Below, in pieces: positions 1-4,550 of a DNA stretch of 8,593 nt. This DNA is from Bacteroidales bacterium UBA2716. GTDB lineage: Bacteria; Bacteroidota; Bacteroidia; Bacteroidales; UBA932. The position numbers were made by a program, and so were the translations under genes. Position 1 is the first letter of the stretch; the number at the start of each line of letters is the position of its first letter. The DNA lies in assembly GCA_002354005.1 (NCBI GenBank), contig DEKS01000183.1, positions 1-8,593 on the forward strand. Direction: 5' to 3'. The notes beneath the pieces are model-generated. The model did no database searches. It worked only from the letters and a program-made list of their open reading frames with translations, and was not told the origin of the DNA.

Positions 1-80
1 GAAGGTCCATCCTCTGGACCCTCGACAACACTTGGAGGAGTGTTTTGACTCCGAAGGTCCACGGGCTGTACCTTCTGGAG
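1..80. repeat. Cluster of three hairpins with a repeated GAAGGTCCA motif
   Basis: Three adjacent inverted repeats are visible. Hairpin one pairs GGTCCA (4-9) with TGGACC (15-20) across a 5-nt loop. Hairpin two pairs AACACT (27-32) with AGTGTT (39-44) across a 6-nt loop. Hairpin three pairs CTCC plus GAAGGT (49-58) with ACCTTC, a bulged T, and GGAG (70-80). The 9-mer GAAGGTCCA occurs directly repeated at 1-9 and 53-61. The spacing suggests a structured RNA or a palindromic intergenic element, possibly continuing left of the window. I do not recognise a known RNA family. A reading frame open from the left edge to the TAA at 117-119 also crosses it but shows no recognisable protein. Confidence 0.5.
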
Positions 81-120
81 GCTAGTCCTGATATAAGTTT
101 ACCGGTGTTGAATAAATAAG

Positions 121-225
121 CTGGCCGGTAAGTGCTTGATACAGAGTGAAATGCTGGAAATCCTCGGCGCAAATGGTGCCGAGGATTATTAGCAAGTGAT
201 TGATTATTAATGAGTTGGCGACCAG
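121..225. repeat. 105-bp imperfect palindromic element, copy 1
   Basis: The element starts CTGG and ends CCAG. It consists of a 48-nt left arm, a 9-nt centre (GCAAATGGT, 169-177) and a 48-nt right arm. By hand alignment the left arm and the reverse complement of the right arm agree at about 31 of 48 positions with no gaps. The innermost 10 bp are perfect: AATCCTCGGC (159-168) with GCCGAGGATT (178-187). A second copy lies exactly 291 bp downstream. This architecture fits a REP/BIME-like or MITE-like non-coding repeat. No target-site duplication was seen at its ends. The GC-rich inner stem could also work as a transcription terminator, but no clean T-run follows it. Confidence 0.7.
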
Positions 226-269
226 CGGATGAGCCGGCGCACAATACCAAGTGCGCCGGCTGGCAGGTC
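220..269. repeat. Strong GC-rich hairpin between the two palindromic elements
   Basis: An 11-bp perfect stem pairs AGCCGGCGCAC (232-242) with GTGCGCCGGCT (251-261) around an 8-nt loop (AATACCAA). Outside it, GACC (220-223) can pair with GGTC (266-269). No T-run follows on either strand, so a simple intrinsic terminator is not well supported. It is one of a run of hairpins filling the space between the 105-bp repeats. Confidence 0.6.
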
Positions 270-277
270 ACGGAACC

Positions 278-305
278 ACCGCCTCGCATAATGCGGCTCG
301 GCGGT
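278..305. repeat. Nested hairpin
   Basis: The outer stem ACCGCC (278-283) pairs with GGCGGT (300-305). Inside it a second small hairpin pairs CGCA (285-288) with TGCG (292-295) around a 3-nt loop. It directly abuts the hairpin at 307-357. Its function is unknown; it may belong to a compound palindromic repeat. Confidence 0.5.
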
Positions 306-306
306 T

Positions 307-357
307 AGCGGGAAAATTTTCCGGACACCGTTAATGGGCCCAGAAAATTTTCCCGCT
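307..357. repeat. 15-bp perfect inverted repeat, possibly a terminator
   Basis: AGCGGGAAAATTTTC (307-321) is perfectly complementary to GAAAATTTTCCCGCT (343-357), with a 21-nt loop. Each arm also contains its own small palindrome, GAAAATTTTC. On the plus strand the stem is followed by TTCCTTT, a weak T-rich tail, so it could end transcription entering from the left of the window. The long loop and interrupted T-tract make a repeat-element role equally likely. Confidence 0.6.
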
Positions 358-364
358 TTCCTTT

Positions 365-413
365 AGGCATCATCGGTTTAGGTATTTGGGTAAGATTGTT
401 TAGGACGATGCCT
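365..413. repeat. Weak long-loop inverted repeat
   Basis: AGGCATC (365-371) is complementary to GATGCCT (407-413), separated by 35 nt of T- and G-rich sequence. The right arm abuts and slightly overlaps the start of palindromic element copy 2. It may mark an element boundary; as a hairpin it would be weak. Confidence 0.3.
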
Positions 414-516
414 GGTCAGTAAGTGGTTGATACAGAGTGAGATGCTGAAAATCCTCGGCGCAAATGGAGCCGAGGATTTTCCGTAAGTGGCTGTGTGTTA
501 AGTCGTTAGCGGCCAG
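412..516. repeat. 105-bp imperfect palindromic element, copy 2
   Basis: This has the same architecture and orientation as the copy at 121-225, with no insertions or deletions between them. The two copies differ at about 20 of 105 positions: about 5 in the left arm, 1 in the loop and 14 in the right arm. The central stem is longer here, 12 bp, AAAATCCTCGGC (448-459) with GCCGAGGATTTT (469-480) around GCAAATGGA. The arms match each other at about 32 of 48 positions. The conserved left arm carries AAGTGGTTGATACAGAGTGA (421-440). It is likely a dispersed non-coding repeat of the REP or MITE kind; no transposase is present in the window. Confidence 0.7.
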
Positions 517-522
517 TATGAT

Positions 523-690
523 AATCCACTTGCTGCGCTCGGTATAAGGGGGAGAGGGTGGTATGACACAGGGAGGAATGACAGGGAGGGAACGCGGAAA
601 GACAGCGGGAGGTGGGATGACAGGGAGGGGAGATTCATAGGCTTCGCATGGAATGGCAGGAAATGCTGGGCGGTACGCCAGGGAGGGGAC
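523..690. repeat. Purine-rich zone with degenerate short repeats
   Basis: This holds degraded copies of a short repeat also present, inverted, at 8535-8566. One copy at 523-542 matches the first 20 nt of that core at about 16 positions. A second at 630-660 keeps GAGATTCA, GCTTCGC and GGAATG in the same order and spacing. Between and after them, ATGACA-type units followed by GGGAGG recur at 563, 578, 599 (as AAGACA) and 617, and CCAGGGAGGGG lies at 678-688. The plus strand is strongly G/A-biased here. Together with 1-522 this fills the gene-free stretch left of efp. The leftward reading frame across it is low complexity and not a credible gene. Confidence 0.55.
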
Positions 691-725
691 GAAGTGACGG
701 TTACGGTGGAGTTTGCTAAAGAAAA

Positions 726-757
726 TTTGCAGGAAAAGTGATAAATCATTAATTTTG
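726..757 (+). promoter_or_regulatory. Bacteroidota-type promoter of efp
   Basis: TTTG at 726-729 and TAATTTTG at 750-757 match the -33 (TTTG) and -7 (TAnnTTTG) elements recognised by the primary sigma factor of Bacteroidota, with a 20-nt spacer inside the usual 19-21 range. Transcription would start around 762-765, giving a leader of roughly 35-40 nt. The leader is AT-rich and has no Shine-Dalgarno sequence before the ATG at 801, which is normal in this phylum. The promoter probably also serves the lipoprotein gene downstream of efp. Confidence 0.75.
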
Positions 758-800
758 TGAGTTATTTCGAAGTTTTAAGTTAAAATCAAATACCAATCTT

Positions 801-1370
801 ATGGCAACAACTGCTGATCTGAAGAACGGAATGTACATCATGTTCAACGGCAAACCTTGCGCTGTTGTGTACTTCCAGCATGTGAAACCCGGTAAAGGCC
901 CTGCCTTTGTGAAAACCAAACTGCGTAACCTGGAAAACGGCCGTATCCTGGAGAACACCTTCACCGCCGGTGTCAAACTGGACACCATCTCCGTGGAGCG
1001 TCGTCCCTACCAGTTCCTCTATGACGACGGCGAGGCATTCAACTTCATGCACGAGGAAACCTACGAGCAAATCACCCTCCCGCATGACGTTGTGGACAAC
1101 TCAGACCTCATGAAAGAAGGCCAGCACGTGGAAATGATGTTCATGACAGAGCCGGAAGAGCGCTGCCTCACCTGCGAGCTGCCCACCTACGTAACCCTGG
1201 AGGTTACCTACAGCGAGCCCGCCGTGAAGGGCAACACCGCCAGCACCAGCGCCCTCAAGGAAGTCACCCTGGAAACCGGCGCCAAAATCATGGTTCCGCT
1301 GTTCATCGAAACCGGCGAGGTCATCACCGTGAACACCACCGACCGTTCTTACGGCCAGCGCGTAAAATAA
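801..1370 (+). CDS. efp: Translation elongation factor P
   Basis: The 189-residue product is full length for EF-P, the cytoplasmic tRNA-shaped factor that binds between the ribosomal P and E sites and relieves stalling at consecutive prolines. An N-terminal KOW-like domain (about 1-65) carries the tip loop VKPGKGPAF, with Lys32 where E. coli EF-P has its beta-lysylated Lys34. Two OB-fold domains follow (about 66-127 and 130-187). The C-terminal signature region appears as TGAKIMVPLFIETGE, and the end SYGQRVK matches family members. The ATG at 801 gives the expected N-terminus MATTADLKNG. No Shine-Dalgarno is visible. No modification enzyme (EpmA, EarP, YmfI type) lies in the window, so whether Lys32 is modified cannot be judged. 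It is probably cotranscribed with the lipoprotein gene 20 nt downstream. Confidence 0.97.
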   Translation: MATTADLKNGMYIMFNGKPCAVVYFQHVKPGKGPAFVKTKLRNLENGRILENTFTAGVKLDTISVERRPYQFLYDDGEAFNFMHEETYEQITLPHDVVDNSDLMKEGQHVEMMFMTEPEERCLTCELPTYVTLEVTYSEPAVKGNTASTSALKEVTLETGAKIMVPLFIETGEVITVNTTDRSYGQRVK

Positions 1371-1390
1371 CCATTAAACACCCATTCCCC

Positions 1391-1783
1391 ATGAAAAAAC
1401 TTTTCATTATCGCCATCGCCGCCGTATTGTCGGCCATGTGCTTCATCGCTTGCACCAAGGAAAACGGAGACGTTCTGTACCACATTAGCGTCAGTTTCAA
1501 TGACAACATGGACATCCTTACCTACGCTATGGACGAAGGCTTCAAGGATGCCGGTTTCACGAATGTTTCCACGCACTACTGGAAACTCAACGGTGAAAAG
1601 AATTCCTGCAACAATAAGGCTAAAAGCACCTTCGAGGCCCGCGCCAAGTATATCGACGACAACCGCGACAAAGTGGGCATGGCTGGCCTGCTGGATCTTA
1701 AAGGTGAAAAGGTAACGCTGTATTATACCTACGGCTCCGGTGAAGAGAACGTAGTTCTGTCTACTTACACCTTCCAGAAATAA
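1391..1783 (+). CDS. Small predicted lipoprotein of unknown function
   Basis: The 130-residue product starts with a classic lipoprotein signal: MKK, a hydrophobic stretch to about residue 19, then a lipobox-like FIAC with Cys21 as the probable lipidated residue. Phe at -3 is slightly off consensus. The mature part of about 110 residues is polar, begins TKENGD, and ends in alternating polar and aromatic residues (VTLYYTYGSGEENVVLSTYTFQK) that suggest beta strands. I do not recognise a domain. There is no TAnnTTTG box between it and efp, so readthrough from the efp promoter is likely. Its last 23 bp overlap the end of the opposing ispH gene. The signal peptide supports a real gene; its function is unknown. 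Confidence 0.8.
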   Translation: MKKLFIIAIAAVLSAMCFIACTKENGDVLYHISVSFNDNMDILTYAMDEGFKDAGFTNVSTHYWKLNGEKNSCNNKAKSTFEARAKYIDDNRDKVGMAGLLDLKGEKVTLYYTYGSGEENVVLSTYTFQK

Positions 1784-2645
1784 GCTGCGGAATAGCATTC
1801 GCCACTTCTTCCAGCAGCCATTTGGGCGTAGAAGTAGCGCCGCAAATTCCAACCCGGTCTTGGTCACTGAACCAGGCCGGGTTGATTTCTTCCGTGCCGC
1901 CAATTACGTAGGTGCGCGGATTCACGCTGCGGCACAGGTCGCTGAGCACTTTTCCGTTGGACGATGACCGCCCGCTCACAAAAAGAATAATATCGTGCTC
2001 CCGGGCAAAGGAGAGCAGCCGCTGGTGCCGATTGGCCACCTGCGCGCAAATGGTGTCGTGTACCACAAGCTGTGCACCCCGCTCCCGCAACAGCCGGCAG
2101 ATAGCCGCATACTCGGACGGGCTCTTGGTGGTTTGGGAGAAAATGGCCATGGGCTGGGAAAAATCCAGCTGGGGCAGTGCCTGCAGCAACATGGCTTCGT
2201 TCTCTACCACCAGAGCGTCTCCGCCTACCTGCCCCAGCAGGCCCAGCACCTCTGCGTGACCCACGCGGCCAAAGATAATCACTTGACCATGCATGCCTTC
2301 TGCGTGCATCGAGGCATAGGCTTCGCGGATGCGTTTTTGCAGTTGCAGCACCACCGGGCAGGAGCAGTCAATGACTTCCAGCTTGCGCCGGGCCGCCTCC
2401 TCATACGTGCTGGGCGGTTCCCCGTGCGCCCGGATGAGCACCGTGCCTCCCTCGGGTACTTCCGACAAACGCTTAACCGTGATGAGTCCGCGTTGCTCCA
2501 GGCGGGAGAGTTCTGCCTCATTATGGACGATATCGCCCAGCGAATACATGCGCGAATGGGTGCTCAGGTATTCCTCGGCCCTGGTAATGGCCCGGATAAC
2601 GCCCCCGCAGAAGCCGGAACCGGGGTCTATTTCTACGCTTACCAT
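1761..2645 (-). CDS. ispH: 4-hydroxy-3-methylbut-2-enyl diphosphate reductase (IspH/LytB)
   Basis: IspH is a cytoplasmic iron-sulfur enzyme that performs the last step of the MEP pathway, reducing HMBPP to IPP and DMAPP. The 294-residue product has all three cluster cysteines: Cys13 (GFCGGV), Cys96 (CSCP) and Cys200 (DTIC). It also has His41 (DIVHN), His74 (RAHGEP), the substrate glutamate in GHAEVLG (Glu132), QTTKS, and the SSNG diphosphate-binding motif near 228-231. The reading frame extends 19 codons further upstream to 2702, but that part lies inside cmk and lacks family similarity. The ATG at 2645 gives the standard N-terminus and a 7-bp ATGGTAA overlap with the cmk stop, implying translational coupling. 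It is last in the leftward operon; its 3' end overlaps the lipoprotein gene. Confidence 0.95.
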   Translation of the reverse strand: MVSVEIDPGSGFCGGVIRAITRAEEYLSTHSRMYSLGDIVHNEAELSRLEQRGLITVKRLSEVPEGGTVLIRAHGEPPSTYEEAARRKLEVIDCSCPVVLQLQKRIREAYASMHAEGMHGQVIIFGRVGHAEVLGLLGQVGGDALVVENEAMLLQALPQLDFSQPMAIFSQTTKSPSEYAAICRLLRERGAQLVVHDTICAQVANRHQRLLSFAREHDIILFVSGRSSSNGKVLSDLCRSVNPRTYVIGGTEEINPAWFSDQDRVGICGATSTPKWLLEEVANAIPQLISGRCK

Positions 2646-3355
2646 GACAGACCGGGGCTTTCCAGCAGGCCGAATTTCCCTTGCAGCAGGCCTAGCATCC
2701 ACACCAGTTCCTCGTGCAGGGTCATGTGCGTGTTGTCCAGCACATAAGCGTCTGCGGCCTGGCGGAGGGGCGAGGTTTCCCGGTGGGAATCCCGGTAATC
2801 GCGTTCTTCCAGATTGGCCCGAACCTCCTCCAGCGTTACGTTTTCTCCCTTGGCAAGGTGCTCTTCGTAGCGCCGACGGGCCCTCTCCGCGGGCTCCGCC
2901 GTCATGAAAATCTTTACCTCTGCATTGGGGAAAACGGTGGTGCCAATGTCCCGGCCGTCCATGATGACGCGCCCCCCGGCGGCAAAACCGTGGAGTTTAT
3001 CGTCCACAAAATGGCGCACAAACGGCAGGGCGCTCACCGGGCTGGCAAACTTGGACACGCCCAGCGTGCGGATTTCGCCCTCAATACAACGGTCCCCGAG
3101 GTACAGTTTGGTGGCACCCTCCTCCCGGCGGAAATGCAACTCCAGCGACGGCAGAAGGGCTTGTAGTCCTTGCTCGTCAAACGTAGCATCCTCGTGCGCG
3201 AGCCCCGCCTCCAGGGCACAAAGGGCCACGCCGCGGTACATGGCGCCGCTGTCCAGATACAGGAAGCCAAACTCCGCAGCCACCATTTTGGCGAAAGTGC
3301 TTTTCCCGGTCGATGAATAACCGTCTACGGCAATGATGATATCGGGAATGCTCAT
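2639..3355 (-). CDS. cmk: (d)CMP kinase
   Basis: This enzyme phosphorylates CMP and dCMP to the diphosphates using ATP, feeding RNA and DNA precursor pools and CDP-lipid synthesis. The 238-residue product has the P-loop GYSSTGKS (12-19), DSGAMYRG (35-42), the CMP-binding DGRDIGT (133-139), and the lid-region motif RDYRDSHRETSPLRQAAD (185-202), all typical of bacterial Cmk. Length is normal. Its ATG overlaps the TGA of the upstream response regulator gene in a 4-bp ATGA, and its TAA overlaps the ispH start. No Shine-Dalgarno is seen, so translation probably depends on coupling. Adjacency of cmk and ispH recurs in several bacterial phyla. Confidence 0.96.
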   Translation of the reverse strand: MSIPDIIIAVDGYSSTGKSTFAKMVAAEFGFLYLDSGAMYRGVALCALEAGLAHEDATFDEQGLQALLPSLELHFRREEGATKLYLGDRCIEGEIRTLGVSKFASPVSALPFVRHFVDDKLHGFAAGGRVIMDGRDIGTTVFPNAEVKIFMTAEPAERARRRYEEHLAKGENVTLEEVRANLEERDYRDSHRETSPLRQAADAYVLDNTHMTLHEELVWMLGLLQGKFGLLESPGLSW

Positions 3356-4500
3356 ATTACATAGTCTTTTACGTCTTGCGCCGTGACCGGAGAACCGCCC
3401 AGGATAAGGAGGCGCTCCACCACGTTACGCAGTTCACGGATGTTGCCGGGCCAGGTGCGCTCTGTAAGCAGTTTTATGGCCTCCGGCGAGAATTCCCGCA
3501 CGGGTTTGCCGCTCTCTGCGCAGATGCGTTCGGAAAAATGGCCAATCAGCAGCGGAATATCCTCCTTGCGCGCATCCAGGGCCGGCACCTTGAGGACAAT
3601 GACGCTGAGCCTGTGGTACAGGTCTTCGCGGAAATTGCCCTTCTGAATCTCTTCCTGCAGGTTTTTGTTGGTGGCGGCAATCACGCGGACATCTACCGTA
3701 ATCTCTTTGTCGCCGCCCACCGGGGTAAGTTTGCGCTCCTGCAGTACGCGCAGCACCTTGGCCTGCGCCGGCAGGGACATGTCGCCAATCTCGTCCAGGA
3801 AAATGGTGCCGCCGTCTGCCTGCTCGAACTTGCCCTTATGGTCTTTGATGGCCGATGTGAAGGAGCCTTTCTTGTGGCCGAACAGCTCACTATCAATGAG
3901 TTCCGATGGGATGGCCGCGCAGTTCACTTCTACGAAGGGCATCATGGAGCGCTCGCTGAGCTGGTAAATGCTTTGGGCCACCAGCTCTTTACCGGAACCG
4001 TTGGGGCCGGTGATAAGCACGCTGGCCTGGGTGGGGGCCACCTTGCCAATCATCTCCCGCAGGTGCTCCATCGGGGCCGAAGCACCAATCATCTCCCGGC
4101 CGTAAATCTTCTTTTTCAGGATTTTGGTCTGGGTGACCAGCTTGGCCTTGTCCGTAGCGTTTTTGAGGGTAATCAGGATGCGGTTCAGGTCCAGCGGCTT
4201 TTCAATAAAGTCGAAGGCGCCCTTTTTGATGCAGTCCACCGCCGTGGAAATATCGGCATGGCCGGAAATCATGACAACGGGCGTTTCCACGCCGTCCTCG
4301 ATGAGTTTCCCCAGCATCTCCGTTCCGTCCATCTCCGGCATTTTGATGTCGCAGAAGATGGCGTCGTACTTTTCTTTTTCTGCCTTCTCCAGGCCTTCCT
4401 TGCCGTTTTCTGCGGCCTCTACCTGGTACCCTTCCATTTCCAGGATTTCCTTGAGGGAGTAACGGATGGCCCGTTCGTCATCTACAATCAGAACTTTCAT
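3352..4500 (-). CDS. NtrC-like response regulator lacking a DNA-binding domain
   Basis: The 382-residue product has a receiver domain (about 1-120) with acidic pocket Asp7/Asp8, phospho-acceptor Asp51 (CDIKMP), Ser79 and Lys101. An AAA+ domain of the sigma-54 activator family follows (about 135-365), with Walker A GPNGSGKE (165-172), Walker B IFLDE (233-237), sensor I ATNKN, the arginine-rich REDLYHRL (291-298) and sensor II GNIRELRN (352-359). Two things are odd. The sigma-54-contacting loop reads GSFTSA (212-217) rather than GAFTGA. The protein ends at residue 382, just after ITAQDV-like sequence (VTAQDVKDYVI), with no Fis-type helix-turn-helix. The stop overlaps the cmk start by 4 bp, so no lost C-terminal exon-like remnant follows. 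Its partner is presumably the kinase encoded just upstream. It may act on sigma-54 without fixed DNA sites or through another partner. Confidence 0.92.
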   Translation of the reverse strand: MKVLIVDDERAIRYSLKEILEMEGYQVEAAENGKEGLEKAEKEKYDAIFCDIKMPEMDGTEMLGKLIEDGVETPVVMISGHADISTAVDCIKKGAFDFIEKPLDLNRILITLKNATDKAKLVTQTKILKKKIYGREMIGASAPMEHLREMIGKVAPTQASVLITGPNGSGKELVAQSIYQLSERSMMPFVEVNCAAIPSELIDSELFGHKKGSFTSAIKDHKGKFEQADGGTIFLDEIGDMSLPAQAKVLRVLQERKLTPVGGDKEITVDVRVIAATNKNLQEEIQKGNFREDLYHRLSVIVLKVPALDARKEDIPLLIGHFSERICAESGKPVREFSPEAIKLLTERTWPGNIRELRNVVERLLILGGSPVTAQDVKDYVI

Positions 4501-4518
4501 CGTCTCAGTATCTTTCTA

Positions 4519-4526
4519 CAAATATA
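4519..4526 (-). promoter_or_regulatory. Possible -7 box before the response regulator
   Basis: In the only real gap of the operon, 50 bp between the kinase stop and the regulator start, the minus strand reads TATATTTG, a match to TAnnTTTG. No TTTG lies at the usual 19-21 nt upstream; the nearest, TTTC at 4539-4542, is too close. A transcript from here would have a leader of only about 10-15 nt. It may be a weak internal promoter or a chance match in AT-rich sequence, which also contains a run of eight T at 4531-4538. Confidence 0.3.
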
Positions 4527-4550
4527 TTCATTTTTTTTGAAACCCCCTGC

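Noticed and set aside
3..119. Possible C-terminal tail of a rightward gene entering from the left
   Set aside because: The frame is open for 38 codons to a TAA, but it runs through three hairpins, uses codons unlike the neighbouring genes and matches no family I recognise. Too short to call.
121..516. Integron attC sites or a CRISPR array
   Set aside because: There are only two long repeats with 186 bp between them, no integrase or cas gene, and no attC core-site pattern; the 105-bp palindrome fits a REP or MITE-like element better.
498..749. Minus-strand open frame of 83 codons in the repeat zone
   Set aside because: Low-complexity Ser/Pro/Leu translation of purine-rich repeats; its start lies at the efp promoter and no family is recognisable.
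2646..2702. Longer ispH start at 2702
   Set aside because: The extra 19 residues overlap cmk and have no IspH similarity; the ATG at 2645 gives the conserved N-terminus and a typical stop-start overlap.
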